Below, piece after piece: positions 11,718 to 24,861 of a DNA stretch of 64,000 nt. Location of the stretch: assembly GCA_002102555.1 (NCBI GenBank), contig MCFL01000016.1:434001-498000 (forward strand), given 5' to 3'. A model generated the notes under the pieces. That model was not told the DNA's origin. It saw only the letters and a program-made list of their open reading frames with translations, and made no database searches. Position numbers and translations under genes: made by a program. Origin of the DNA: Catenaria anguillulae PL171 (lineage: Eukaryota > Blastocladiomycota > Blastocladiomycetes > Blastocladiales > Catenariaceae). Position 1 is the first letter of the stretch. Each line of letters opens with the position of its first letter.

Positions 11718-14700
11718 ATGCAACGTTTCGCAATGTCAACATTTACATGCTGCCATGCTACCCTCGTCCTCGTTCTCATCCTGGCGGTTGCACCCTTGCT
11801 CGCCGTCACCCAATTACAGCAACCGATACGCGTCCTGTACGCAGATGGCCGACCCGCTGCACAAAAAGACGCATTCCAGGCCTACGTCAACCAATGGTCA
11901 AACATATCTGGAATACCGGTCCTGGTCCAGTTTCCAAATGTGACGGGGTTCTTGACATCAACTGGTGAGTCTTCTCCTTTCATTTTTTTTGGGTGGTGGT
12001 TGCGATTGAAGCGCGTATTGACATGATTATGACGTGGTGATGAGTAGAATACAGCCGCTTGCTCACTCTGATGGGAGCACAGAAGTCCAACGCTTGGGAT
12101 TTGTACGCTTATGTAGAACAATCGTCATCCATTCTGGAAACGTGACTGACACCTGTTTTTGCACTCAATCAGATTCTTTGTCGATGGTGCGCATTCCATT
12201 TCATTGGCGTACGTGACCAAGGCTGGGCCTGACCATGCTCGTGCTTCCATGATCCAGTCATCTGGCCACCACGATTCGTCGACATGCTGCGTCCTTTGGA
12301 TGACTTGCTTTCACCGGGTTACATTGATCCATTCGACCCTGAGGTGTCTGGTGCCGCACGTGTCCAGGGAAAGCTGTATGCTGTCCCATTTCATTCGCCG
12401 CGCGTTGCGCTGTATTCGCGCACGGATTTGTTGGCCAGGTTTAATTACACGCGACCGCCGCGAACAGTACGTATACTCATTTGCCACTTGTCTTTGGGTA
12501 AAACTGACTGGATGGTGGTTTGCTATGAACAGTGGGCGGAACTCGAGCAAATCGCCAACCATATCGTTCCCGAAGTCCGCAAATCTAACCCAAATTTCTT
12601 TGGATACATTGGACAAATGCGGCCGCACGAGGGCCTGACATGCAACGTTGTTGAATGGCTGCGGTCGTTTGACGCAGGCACCCACATTGAACCCGACGGA
12701 TCCATTTCCACCACGGACCCAGTCAAACGCCAGCGCATCCAAGACGCCATGTCCCTGTTTCGCAGGTGGATGGCCGACGGACTCATTTCGCCGTTTGCCC
12801 TCCAGGCAGTCGAGGCGTCGTCGGTCGCGTTTTGGCAACGTGGCGATGCGCTGTTTATGCGCAATTGGGTCGCGACCGCGTGGTTGACGGTGACTGGCGG
12901 AACGGCGGCCATGTCGCCGTTGCCCGGTGTCACCGAAGGGTTGCAGGGGGCGTCGACCAATGGCGCACATTTCTTTGGCATGAATCGAAATGTTGCGAAT
13001 GCGAGTCGTTCAGCGAGGGTCTTGGAGTTTTTGGCGTCTGAGCAGACGAGTCGGTGGTGGACAGAACGGATCGGGTTGCTGCCAGCGAGGACCAGGTTAA
13101 TCAACGGTAGTTATGCTCCGACACTGGGATATGTGTACAGTAGCATCGACATTCAGTCCGCTGACCATGTGTTTCCCACCAGATGCAACTATTGGACAGT
13201 TGACTGGGACATCTGGTTTGACCGAGTTTAGGGTACCAAAGTTCTTCACGACATCTTTTTTGTGTGTGCACGCTATCGTTGACAGATTCATGGTGACTTC
13301 CCCATAGCCCGTGTCTCGCCCATCCGTCGCCACCGGCGCAAACTACCTTGCCGCCTCCACCCTCATTTTTAACACCTGGCACAACATGTTGGCCGGACGC
13401 GTGTCCATCACAGAAGCGCTCGACATTCTCACATACGACCTGGCTGACATGTTGAAAATCAATGTCCTTGGCCCGCCCATGACCGTTCCCTGGACAAGCG
13501 CGTTTGGCATCATCACCATTGTGCTCGTGTCGCTCGCAAATCTGGTTGTGCTTCTCACCATGTGGCCGCTCGTGAAGCCAACGGGAGCTCAGTCGCGCGA
13601 GCTGCGTCGCGCTTCACCACGGCTGATTGTGACCATGCTCGTTGGACTCATGTTTATGAGCAACTGGCCAATCACATTTCTGGGCGACAGGACGGTCGCA
13701 GCGTGTATGATGCAACCCGTGATTCCAGGGATTGCTTGGACAATCATCTTGTCGGTGATGGCCGTCCAGGACCTACAAGTGTACCTCATCACATCAAGCC
13801 CACTCCGCAGAGTCGCCATGGATGTGAATCGGCGGCTGCGCATCTTCCTGGCCGTGTCTGCGCTTTTTGAAGCAGGCATGCTAGCGACCGTGCTGGCAGT
13901 CAATCAACCGCGACCCACCGTGTTTCGCGTGGGGCGGCTGTTCCAATACGCTGGCTGCGACCTGGGCCTGCCGCGCCAACTGCTTGTGCTACCGCTGCTC
14001 ATGCCCGCGCTCCTAATTGCCCTCAACGTATGGCTCTCGTTCCGAACCGCCATGGTCGACCAGCTGAAAACCATCAATCGCGTCCCAACGCTTCGTGTCG
14101 TCTACCTCGTACTTGTCTTGTGCTTGGTGGTAGCCATTCCGCTTCTCGTTGACAGCATTGACCCAAACACTCGCGTCACCATCATTTCAGGCGCCATGGT
14201 CGCACAAAGTGTCGGTGTGACAAGGCTGTACGTTGTTCAGCGCATCAGCCCAGACCAAAACAGTTCGACACTTGCGTGGATGGGGCAGACACGTATAGAC
14301 AACGATGGAGAATCGGAGCAGCCGTCGGGCGATTGGGATGTGTCCACGGCAGGCAACACGACCAGGATGAGGTCAGCGACTAACAGTGTGGGAACAACGG
14401 CCGTCATTGTCAAGAGCGATTTGTTTTCGTGCCGAGCCGCCGTTTCTGAGATCAAGCTCGAGTTGAAGCCGTGTGTGCCTTGTATGTGCACGCTGGTGAG
14501 GGAGAAGGGAAGACTGGTGTTTGTTGAGGTATATGGGTTTCATTTTACTCTAGCCGGGTCCACATTTACCTATCGTACCTTTTCGGCTGACCGGACCTCA
14601 CTCTCGTCTTGATTTCATACCTTTAGAAGGGACTGGCGAAGCGAACGAGGCGAGTCTTGCATCTGGCTGGGCGGCTTCAATCGGTCGACTTTGTCCGAGC

Positions 14701-14866
14701 GGCCGGACAAGCTCCTGGGGCACGAAATGCAAAGAGTCTTCGGTTGAGGTTCAACGGCGGAGAAGTCGCTGAGCTGGCTGCGAGTGGAGCCGAGACAACA
14801 AAGCTTGTCGAGTATTGGCAAGAGTTGCTGCTGGAGTTTGTGCAAAAGGGCGGGGAAGACGAGTGA
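11718..14866 (+). CDS. Solute-binding ectodomain / class C-like 7TM receptor, copy 1
   Basis: Exons 11718-11964, 12048-12102, 12173-12186, 12258-12466, 12533-13106, 13183-13232, 13308-14528 and 14627-14866 (869 aa), all in frame. After a signal peptide, residues about 35-450 resemble family-1 ABC solute-binding proteins: LYAVPFHSPRVALY, then GYIGQMRPHEGLTCN, then LFMRNW, and the closing RPS-x3-TG...LAG hinge helix. Residues about 450-690 hold seven hydrophobic helices of class C type, with a Cys at the start of TM3 (ACMMQPVIPG) paired to one in loop 2 (QYAGC), and TM7 ending GVTRLYVVQ. The cytoplasmic tail ends with the family's C-terminal module. A bacterial-type sugar or solute sensor wired to G proteins is the inferred role. 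This copy lacks the Cys pair found in the 50-nt exon of copies 3 and 5-7. An ATG at 11733 is an alternative start. Confidence 0.87.
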
Positions 14867-15097
14867 ATGAATGGGGAGAGAAGAGATACAGTTGCCGTAT
14901 GCGGTATATAAGGTTTGTTTTGTGCAATGTATTCATAGTACATATTAATACATACATGACATATTCGCAATGTTAAACGTCCTAGGTTCGGTTCACAAAG
15001 CAAGCGAGGAGCAAGCGTTGGATCAAAATCAAAAGTGTTCGATGCCAGCTGTTCGAATTCGGTGCCGTTCCTCGGGCAATGCAAATATAATGGCAGC

Positions 15098-18000
15098 ATG
15101 AACATGATTCCTATCACACTATCTGCAATGAAATTGTTTCAATTGACACTGGTCGCCCATCAGGCTGTCTTCTTGGTGTTGTCATGGACCACCTTTTTCC
15201 CATCATCCTTGTGTCAGCGGGCAACCGCGTCAACCACTGCACCCGTGAGAATATTTTTCAATGACGGACGCTTGACCGCGCTCAAGAGCGACATGCAAGA
15301 CTATATGAATCAGTGGTCCTCGGCCTCAGGGATATCTGTGTCTGCTATCTTTCCCAACGTGGTTCGTATTCAAGTGATATTCTGACACAAACGATGCTTT
15401 GGTTCTGACCTGAGGCGGACGTTAGTCAGGATTCTTGTCCACCACAGGTAGGTTCCCTTTACCGCTCGCAGGCAGTGGCTCCTCAATACTGATCTGGCCC
15501 CGTGTCTTGCGGCACCCTGTGGGGAAATAGATTACAGTCGCTTTATGAATTTGATTCAGGAGCAGAAGCGAGCATACTTTGACATGTATATTTCCAAGTT
15601 TATGTCCGTCCACTCGGATCCGTAAACATCAAACCTAATGTTCCATCCCCGTCCTCAGTTTGTATGTAGACGGTACGCCAAAGATCCAAGTATCTGAGTC
15701 GATGGGGCTCTTGTCCGCCGCCAAGTTTGCTAACATGGTAAAACAGTCATCTGGCCCTCGCTGTTTTCGCAAAACTTGCTGCCATTGAATGAGCTCTTGT
15801 CGCCTGGATTGCTTTATCAATTCAACCAAGAAATCATTGCGGCAATGCAAGTCAATAACAGGCAGTGCGTTACGCCTAAAACATGACAAGCACTGTTTCA
15901 GTTCCCCCACTTTACTCACCCTGTCCCGAGCGTCTCAACAATGCACAGACTCGGCCTGCCACTTTTGATTACACGACCGGCGCTCTACTATCGCTACGAT
16001 CTTTTGCAAAAGTATAACTTTAGCTCACCGCCTCAAACCGTGCGCATTCGCTTTTCTTGGATCCGTTTATGCCTCACGCTCACTGCAGTGACCATGCAGT
16101 GGGACGAAGCAGAGCACATGATCCGAACCATTGTGCCCGCTGAGCGAGCTGCCGGCAAACCCAATTTCCATGGATACATTGGTCAATTGTCGCCGTACGA
16201 GGGGCTCACATGCAATGTATTGGAATGGATCGCCAGCTATGGTGGTGGGACATTTGTTGAGCCTGACGCCACGGTTTCCGCAATGAATCCTGTCAAGCGG
16301 GACGCCATGCATGCAGCATTGAGTCGGCTGGCCCGTTGGATAAAGGACGGGCTCGTGCATCCGAGTGCCTTGTCGTCGGCTGAAACGTCATCGGCTGCCG
16401 TCTGGATGAGAGGAGATGTACTCTTTATGAGGTGTGTTTATTGCCCGCATTTTCTTCATGCTGAGAGGCCGAGACACTGAATTGACCCACATAAACTATG
16501 TAGGAACTGGATTGGAAGTACTTGGCTCACAATTGCTAATGGGGTCGGTGCATTGGCTCCACTCCCCGGCGCAACGGCAGAGCTCTCTGGCGCCTCAACG
16601 AATGGAGCTGGGTATTTTGGAGTCAACCGATACACTGGGAATGCAGCGGCCGCAACCCAGGTCCTTGAGTTTCTCACGTCAGATCAAACCGCCAGATGGT
16701 TGGCTCGTCGACTCGGGTTCTTGCCCGCTCGAACAGCTTTGATTCAAGGTGCATTATTGCCAGTGGTTGACGAGGGAAAGAAAAAACCGAAGCTGACGCC
16801 GAACTGGTTAATGCACTTGCAGACGCAGAGATTGGCAGATTGACCATGGCCGGTAACGTTTCACGCCCACGGGTACGATGGGAAAGCTCTTGATCCACTT
16901 GTCACAGGACTTGACGTCTGTTGCATTTGTAGATTGTGAGCCGGCCGTCAGGTGTTGCTGGAGCAAAGTACCTTCGATTCTCTGAGCTTGTGTATCAAAC
17001 GACACACCAAGTCCTTAGCGGGGATCGCACCGTCGAATCCGCAATGGACGTTTGGACCTACGATGTCGCAGACCTCTTGTCCATCGATGTTCTCGGCCCA
17101 CCCAAACTGGTCAGTGTCACCGATCCAGCAGGGATTGCGGCGGTTGTGATGGTTGCAATAGCGGATGCGTTTCTGTTGATCGCGGCTTGGCCGTTGTTGC
17201 GTGGGAAGTGGTCTCGACAATTGCGACGAGGATCTCCTCGTCTCATGCTGGCGCTATTGAGTGACCTTGCGCTTGTCAATTGCTGGCCCATTGCGTTTCT
17301 CGGGCAATCCGATATTGCATGCAGTGTCCAGCCGTTGATCCCAGCATTTGGATGGACCTTGATTCTCGCCACGGTCGCGGTGCAGGACTTACAAGTCTTT
17401 ATGATCACGGCAAGTCCCCTGCGAATCATGGCCATGAATGTCAATCGGCAACTACGGATTTTTCTCGCCAGCTGTGTCACGATTCAAGGTCTCTTGTCGG
17501 TTGTGTACGTGGCCATCAACAATCCCAAGGTGGCCGTGTATCGGACGAGCAAAACTGAGCGTTATGTGGGCTGTGGGTTTGCCGGTGGACCAGAGACATT
17601 GGGTCTGCTCCTCTTGGTACCAGTCTTGCTGGTTGTTGGCAATGTGGTGCTGTCAGTCAGATCCAGCGTACTCAACGCATCCTCGGCCACGCGCATTCAT
17701 CGAATCCCAACACTACGAGTCATTTATCTCATGCTCGTTCTCTCGTTGATTGCTGTACGTAATTCCCATCGATTATCCCAAATGCAGTATTTCTTGCCCA
17801 GGTTCACAATATTTCCGTCGCGACATCGTCCAGCTGCTGTCCGTGTTTCTCACATCCATCGCAAAACCCGTCCGCGTGTTGATTCTGAGCGGCGTCATTA
17901 TTGCTCAATCCTTGGGCGTGACTCGACTGTACGTGATCCCTCGAATTGCGGGCAAGGACGAGTCCATGTCGACCCTAGCTTGGATGGGGGTTACACAAGT

Positions 18001-18630
18001 TGGAGAGTTGGACACGTCCATCGCGCCATCTGCCGCAACCAGCGAGAAGCGATTCAGTAGTGCAGGAAAGGTGACAAGTGGTAGCGACCGTGGTGGGAAC
18101 TCAACAAGTATGGGCAGCCTGTCGATGTTCTTGGAGGGCGAATTTGCGTTCCGAATGGCCCGAACCGAGCTGATGTTGGAGTTGACACCCAGCATACAAC
18201 GACGGTTGAGGCTGCTCAAAGATGTCGGGGTCCTTGTTGTATTCGAGGTACGTCGAGCTCACACTGTGCCATTTCATTTCACCAGAGCTGGCGCACTAAG
18301 ATGCGTGCATGTCCGCACCCGTGCATGCAATCGTATACATAGCTCAATGGTGGCAAACGGTCAAGGCATGTGGTCAATCTGGGTGGGGCTCTCGCCCGAG
18401 TTGACTTGACTGCGATTGCTCATGTCCGAAACGGCGGCGGGCAGCTGTCACAATCAACGCAGCAGCAGCAAGGCCTCGCTATCCACATGCACCATGGATG
18501 GGTTCTCGAGCTGTGTGCAACCGGTGCGGGAATCGCAAAACTAATGGGACCTTGGCGTACGGCCCTGGAAGCTTGTTGTGCATCTCAACTGGGTGGGGAC
18601 GAGCTGGCGAGAGGGACGTCGGTCGATTGA
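15098..18630 (+). CDS. Solute-binding ectodomain / class C-like 7TM receptor, copy 2
   Basis: Twelve exons: 15098-15361, 15426-15447, 15531-15585, 15659-15672, 15747-15864, 15949-16039, 16100-16431, 16504-16748, 16823-16857, 16933-17754, 17834-18247, 18343-18630 (899 aa), no frame break. Architecture as copy 1. Recognisable ectodomain blocks are VIWPSLFSQNLLPL, ALYYRYDLLQKYNFSSPP, GYIGQLSPYEGLTCN and VLFMRNW. TM3 and loop-2 cysteines are present (ACSVQPLIPA, RYVGCG). It has the most introns of the seven, including one that splits the FMR/NW motif and is seen in no other copy. The small exon before the SRPS hinge is 35 nt instead of 50 and lacks the Cys pair. Its donor (GTTTCA) is weak, so that junction is the least certain. 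An alternative start ATG is at 15128. It lies 231 nt after copy 1 in the same orientation. Confidence 0.85.
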
Positions 18631-19074
18631 ATTAATGCAGTGAACAGGTCAAAGGCAAGGCCTTGATAAGGTTGATCGTTCGTACCCGTGTACTGCACCG
18701 CGGCCATGGTTCCGTATAACCCAGTGTCTCGCGAGCTGCCCGATGTACTGGATTCACTACGTCACACTGTATGGCCAATCGTGAAGCTCCGTTCGATCCG
18801 AATGAAAATTCTCGAACTTTCAACGCGAGCCGCTTTGGAGCGCCACGCGATGTGCCACGCTGCCCACGCACTTACTACGCAACACTCGGAAGCCAAGGAA
18901 GCAACGCTATCTTCTTCTCCTGGGCATTTCCCGCCCTCAGCCCCGAGCTCGTCCCAGCGAGAGACAGCCAAGAAGTCTATAAGAGCCGATGACCGCCACA
19001 GCCTGCCATCGCCATGCCATGATGACCGCAAATCTTTCGCCCATGCCCGCTGAGCACCCATTCAAACAAGCACA
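18631..19074. other. Intergenic, receptor copy 2 to oxygenase
   Basis: About 440 nt, with overlapping short frames on both strands and no family resemblance. It probably carries the promoter of the oxygenase gene starting at 19075. Confidence 0.45.
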
Positions 19075-20508
19075 ATGATGACCGACATGCCGCCCGTGGG
19101 CCTTCCGACCGATAGCCAAAAAATGTTGGGCATATCCTCTTCCGCCGCCGCCGCCGCCGTCGCCGCGGATGCGTCCCTTCTTCATGTCCCGACCTTCACC
19201 GACATTCCCATCCTGAACGTATCCGCGCTGATTGACGCCAAGGCAAGCGACGATTCCGCTGCCTATGCCAAGGCCATTGCTGACCTGACCATGGCCATGT
19301 ATGATGCCTCCAAGTCTGTCGGCTTCTTTCTCGTTAGCGGTCACGGAATCGACACGGCACTAATTGATGACATGTTTGCCATGGCGCGCCGCTTCTTTGC
19401 TTTGCCCGTGGACGTGAAAAAGACCACGTCCGTCAGCCACAATCGCGGGTACATGGCGCTGGGCGAGGAGAACCTCAATTCAGATGCGCAGTACGATGGG
19501 GATATCAAGGAGGCACTGGACATTGGCCCAGAAAAGGAGGACGCACCTTTACCAGACGATGCCTCCGAGTTGGATCGCCTGCTCGCATATCGGTTGCGGC
19601 AGCGCAACAGGTGGCTTTCGGATGATGTGTTGCCAGGATTCAAGCAAGTGTCAATGAAGTACTATGACAAGGTCAACGAGCTCGCAGAAATTGTGTTGGA
19701 GGTGCTTGCGTCCGCCATGGGCCAGGTATGCATCGCTTTTCGTTTTATGGTCTACTACTGACAAACAACACCATTCTCACCCATGATTGATCTCTTGTAC
19801 AAACAGTCAACCGCCTTCTTTTCCGATCGCGTCAAGGTGCCTGGAACCATGGGCCAGCTCCGCATGGTCCGATACCCGGCTGCCCCAGGCATGCAATCCT
19901 CCCGGCTTTCGTGCGGCGCCCACTCGGACTATGGCTGCATCACACTCCTCGCCGCCGACACACCTGGCCTTCAAATCTATCTCTCGCCCGAAGTCGTCAA
20001 GCGCCACTTTCCCGCACGCGCGTGCTCTGACCTGCAAGCACACCACGAATCCATCAAGTATGCCTCGGGTGGGCAGCCTGGCGGATCCTGGGCTTGGGTT
20101 CCCGTCGTTCCCGGCACATTCATTGTCAACTTGGGCGACATGATCAGCCGCTGGACCAATCGCACATTCAAGTCGACTTTGCACCGCGTTGTGCATGTGG
20201 ATACCGACCTCGGGGATCGCATTTCGTTGCCATTCTTTGTCGATTGCGACTTTGATACCGAGATCAGAGTGTTGCCCGCATTTCTTCCCGGGTCGGGTAA
20301 GCTCTCGGACCCAAAGGAGCATGTGCTGCATTTTCCGAAACCGATTACCATGGGTCAACACTTGGCACTCATGTTTAGCAGCACGTTTCCCGAGCTGCCT
20401 GCTGTCAGGAAAGAGACGCAACGGTTGACGCCGAGCCCCGTCGTGCATGTGACGTTGAGAGACGAGGATGGGCAAGAGCACGAGTTGGCTGAGAGTGCAG
20501 GCGCGTGA
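19075..20508 (+). CDS. 2-oxoglutarate/Fe(II)-dependent oxygenase (IPNS-like)
   Basis: Exons 19075-19725 and 19807-20508, joined in phase 0 across an 81-nt intron (GTATGC...ACAG), give 450 aa. The N-terminal region carries the isopenicillin-N-synthase-family pattern IPILNVSALI and SVGFFLVSGHGID. The catalytic jelly roll shows the iron triad: His and Asp in GAHSDYG, and the distal His in TLHRVV. The co-substrate arginine is in DRISLPFF (R-x-S). The family oxidises small molecules using 2-oxoglutarate and O2; the substrate cannot be told from sequence. An insertion of about 30 residues after LYLSPEVV-type sequence, containing a possible Cys/His cluster, is unlike compact members. The gene sits between receptor copies 2 (+) and 3 (-). 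An alternative start is the next ATG at 19078. Confidence 0.93.
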
Positions 20509-20678
20509 GGTTGTTGGGTGTTGTGCCCATGGCAATGGTGTTTTGCCGAGTCCTGTTTATTGTGTTCGGTCCAACGTATCCCTGGTTTATCATGTGTGTG
20601 CTACATACCCGTATCTCGTTCCCTGTTCTCATTCCGTCAGCACACACTGATGCATTTTGCCATCTTGTTCGCAATCGG

Positions 20679-23600
20679 TTATGCATTTGCCTGAGTCACT
20701 ACCGTTGTCACGGCACCCATTGTACTGACATGCGAAGGGCGAGCACCCGTTTCTGCACGTCTCGTCTCGCTTCCTGAGCTCGGCTCCGCCGCCTCAACAT
20801 AGTCGCCAAGCTCGCTTTTCCACTCACCGATTAGAGCACTCACAACTGTCCCAACCTGACCTGAGCATGCCAACTCGATTCGTAGCTTGTTGCGAAACAC
20901 GAGCTTGAGACTCTGTGTGACCTGGCCTTTGCACGCTTGCTGCGCTGTCGCCTTGACGGACTCGAGCTCATTCGCCAGATTCACGACATGGCGGAACCTT
21001 GGTGTTCCTTCCCCCCTCTGTGAAAAGCGTGTCAACGAAAGCACCAAGCGACTGATTCATGAGCATATGAAGGCAATGTACCTCGACAATCACCAAAACA
21101 CTGCTGTCTCTCATGACGGTGAGCAAGCACGGAAGCATTGGCAACAGCTCCAACCGTCTCTCGGAGTTGGCAACACGACACACGAACGCATCCGAAAGCT
21201 TGGCCAGCGACATTTCCCGGCTGCTCTCGCTGGCAATAGACGAGGGTCCACCACGGCTGTTGCGAATGCTTGATCCGAGCCGATGCGGCAAGACTTTGGC
21301 GGCGGATACTCCTCCACCGGCTGCATGTGTGTCGCCCATCCAGGCGAGCGAGGTGGATGACCCTGATGGTGCCAGTCGAGGAAGCACGTAGAGGCGAGTG
21401 ACGCCAATCGTGTGAATGAGGGTGACGCCAGAGGCAATGAGTGCGCGAACGGTTGGGTTGAGAGAGTCAAGTGCAGCCATTAGGATCTGTGATAACCTTG
21501 TGTGAGTAACAAGAGTTGTTGTGCGGAGAGAGCGATTCACAGTTCATACAGCAATCAAAGCCAGCATGAGTATGAGATAAACAACGCGAATGATTGGAAC
21601 TCGATGCATGGCCTTGAGGTTGCTCACCATGGACATTCTCGCCGCCAGCCATACGTTGAGAAACATGAGAACCGCAACCATCACCAACGCCAAGCTGGCC
21701 AATTCGCCGCCGCCATCGACATGGGCAGTTGAATCCAGCATGCATCCAACGTACTGAAACTGTCTCCCGATTTTGACAATCCGGGGCATTGGCCGTGACA
21801 GCAAGAGATAGACCCCTGTCAACAGCCATTGCAGCAGCTGCGAGCCGGCCAAAAAGATCCGCAGCTGCTTGTTGACAGTCATTGCCACTGTCCGCAATGG
21901 GCTCCACATGATCAAGTAAACTTGCAAGTCTTGGACGGCCATGATTGCGAGCACAAGCGCCCATGCGAGGCCTGGAATCACGGGGCGCAGAGCGCATGTG
22001 AGTGGGAACTGTTCCCCAAGGAACACTAGCGACCAAGTGTTAAAGATGAAGAGCCCAAACAGCAGGGCGAGAATGAGCGGAGGTGATGCGCGGCGCTGTT
22101 CCCTTGACCACTGTTTCCGACCGCGAAGGAGTGGGAGAGCGACATGGACGAGAAATGCCTGGGCAATGACGTGAAGGATAGAAACTGAAATCCCCACGGG
22201 ACTCGTCCACTCCACAAGGAGCGGCGCACCAAGTAAGTTGATGTTGAGCAAATCGGCAAGGTCCCACGTCAATTTTTCAATCGCTTGCTCTGGTCCGTAC
22301 AATCCTGCGAGCATGTTGTGCCAGTGGGTGTAAAGAATTGCGGAGACTTGTGGATATTTCGCTCCCGTTTGTGCGGACGGGCGAGATATCATCTAAGCAA
22401 GCACAGTCATGTATGTCAGTGGGTGGAAGTGAGTGGAAACAACGTATGCTAAATTGTTGGCTGAGCGTACGGCAGCGCTGGATATGGAGCAGGTTCCTGT
22501 GATCTGGCACAGCGTTGCGTCTACAAGCAGCGTACGTAGGAAAGGTGAGAGGCGTACGTGGGTGTATGCTGAGAGGAAATGGTACTTTGAAGCAAGTGCT
22601 TTTGGGTCGGCAATTGACCCATTGCCCTTGCCCACCACCACGACTGGTCCTCGGAAGTCAAATACTCCAAGGCTTGGACGGCTCGGGTCATGTTCTTGGT
22701 TTTCTTGTTTACGCCCAAGTACTTTGCGCCGTTTGTTGCATACCCTGGCGTATCTGCGCTCCATGCTGGCATTGGGGCAATCGCAGCGGTTCCCTCGCTG
22801 ATGCTGAGCCACGGTCGGACAAACCAGTTCCTCATGAAGAGCATTTCTCCAGATTGAAACAGCTTGCGTCCTTGGTCCTCACGCGCAAGCAACCCGTTGG
22901 GCGGAATGTAACCGAGAGCGAACCATCGCCGAAGCATTGTCATGGCGTTGAGTACTGTTTGACGCTTGGAGGGATCCTTGACAATGGAGAGCGAGCCGTC
23001 GGGCTCAATCATGCCACCGGCAGTGCCCAGCAGCTCCATCAAGTTGCAAGTCAACCCCTCGTATGGTGCAAATTGGCCAATGTATCCCCATAGCTTTGTG
23101 TTGCCAGAATTTTTCTCCGCAGGAAGTATCACAGTCATCATGTTCTCCAATTCTGCCCACTGAATGGAACAAAAGTGAGTGAAGAGATCAGTAGAAAATC
23201 GTTGCCACAGAAGGGGCGACGTACAGTTTTCGGTGGGCCGTTGAAGTTGTACTTTATGAGGAGATCCTGACGGTAATACAAACCAGCGACATTTCCCGCA
23301 TGTGGTAGAGCATATCTGTGTGAAAAGGGTGAGCATTCTCCTAGACCAACAACGCGAGAACGACTAGGAGACGGACATTTTCCCGCCAACCGTTGACGCT
23401 GCCATATGCCCAGGATCAAACTGACTTGTAAACCCTGGCGTCAAATGCGGGTCCAGCGGAGCAAGCAAGTCGGTGTACACGGCGGGCCAAATGACTGGAA
23501 AATGACGCGGGCCACCTCTCAGCAGGAACCTTTCAGAGCGAGAACGCGAGAGACCCGTACCGTCAATAAACATACTGCGCGTACATAGGAGCAGAGAGGC

Positions 23601-24120
23601 CGGACCGTCAATTACGAACACCCATATTGCACATCGCGATTCCCTCAGTTTGTACATACATGTCCCAATATGCTCCTTCTTGTTCTCGCATTACGTTGAT
23701 CATCGCACTGTACTCTTTACGAGAGCCACTTCAACAGTTAGCTGGCCGAATACAGCGAAGAAAGATTGGACGCCGCCTACCATCCACCACCAGCACGTCT
23801 GTCTAGGCGAAGCAATTTCATGATCTGAGCATGAACCAATTAATTGAGCCTGCGTTTGTCATACTCCAGCATACCACATTGCTGACTTGCGCGAGAATCC
23901 GGGTCCCAGGAATGGGAGACTTGCTGTCTATGTATGCTTGGAAAGATTCATGATACTGTGCTGTTGATCCGTCAAGGTACAAGACGCGGATGGTCGATAC
24001 GATGGATGCCTGCACCGATCCAAAATGAAGGAGCTCGATGAGTGCAATGGTAATCAATGCAAGCTTGATGATGGTAAGCCATTGACAGGATGGAATTGAC
24101 ATTGCCACGGCATTGCGCAT
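20679..24120 (-). CDS. Solute-binding ectodomain / class C-like 7TM receptor, copy 3
   Basis: Eleven exons on the minus strand: 24120-23875, 23802-23781, 23714-23660, 23574-23561, 23494-23377, 23315-23225, 23159-22586, 22520-22471, 22392-21550, 21486-21082, 21017-20679 (918 aa), no frame break, so it is the best reference copy. Motifs: signal peptide, IRVLYLDG, VIWPAVYTDLLAPLD, GLYYRQDLLIKYNF, GYIGQFAPYEGLTCN, LFMRNWFVRPWL, and the hinge SRPSAQTGAKYPQVS. Seven helices follow, including the TM3 segment TCALRPVIPG...MAVQDLQVYLI, the loop-2 Cys QYVGC and the TM7 end GVTRLYVLPRL. The 50-nt exon encodes a Cys pair (LCQITGTC). The tail contains LAWMGDT and ends with the conserved C-terminal module. 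It converges with the oxygenase (170 nt between stops). An internal start at 24102 is possible. Confidence 0.9.
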
Positions 24121-24201
24121 AGTTTCCTTTTACGAGGAGCTGTAATTTCATTCCGTTATTTACAAGTCGGATTGCACACGCGGGTGCTCCGCGCACAACG
24201 C

Positions 24202-24660
24202 CTACCATGCTGCAAACAGTGAGAACATTGGCTCGAGTTGACCCGTGTTTCGGGCACAATGCTTCGAAAACAAGGATGTCATTAGTTTCAATTTTTGAAG
24301 GAGCAGGGCAAAACTCGGCGAAGAGAAATGAGTACTGGCAGCTTGCACCAAGTTGACAAAAGATTGAAAAAACAAGAGAGAAACTGAAGACGTGATCACG
24401 ACTGAAAAGATCACAGCCCTCAAGATAAACGAGCTGGTCGCCCCCTATGCACTGGCCGCTGCAATGAACCCTCGCGCGGTCGGGAATGACCGTGTTGTCG
24501 CGGGCGCGCTTGAATTCCTTGATGAACCGTCGGAATGTCTCGGCCGAGAGGGACGAGAGCATGGCCTTGCAATTAGAGTTGGCCAGAATTTGTAGACCGT
24601 CCATGACACGGTTCGTCCACCCACTGAGTGACGATGAAATCACAGTGACGGCAGGCATGC
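24202..24660 (-). other. Possible small membrane protein between receptor copies
   Basis: The minus-strand ATG at about 24660 opens a protein-like stretch (MPAVTVISSSLSGWTNRVMD, then FRRFIKEFKRARDNT). It can be joined in phase 0 across a 46-nt GT-AG segment to a clear transmembrane helix (FILRAVIFSVVITSSVSLLF) that ends at 24202. The candidate donor GTCATT is weak and 46 nt is short, so an indel is an alternative. No family is recognised. It lies just upstream of receptor copy 3 on the same strand. Confidence 0.3.
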
Positions 24661-24861
24661 GTAGTGCTGAGGGAGGAAAGAACTGCCTATGGGGGAACTG
24701 CCGTATGGCTCCATGTGCAGCTTTGAATCTGGTTTGGATTCTCGTTCTTTGCCATGTCACAGATTGGAGAGGGGGAAACAGATCACTTTGAGCTTCCGGA
24801 CTGTCCTTGGTGTCAGGTGCAAGGTCGAGCGGGTACCTGATGAGGCAGCTGCACAGACTTC

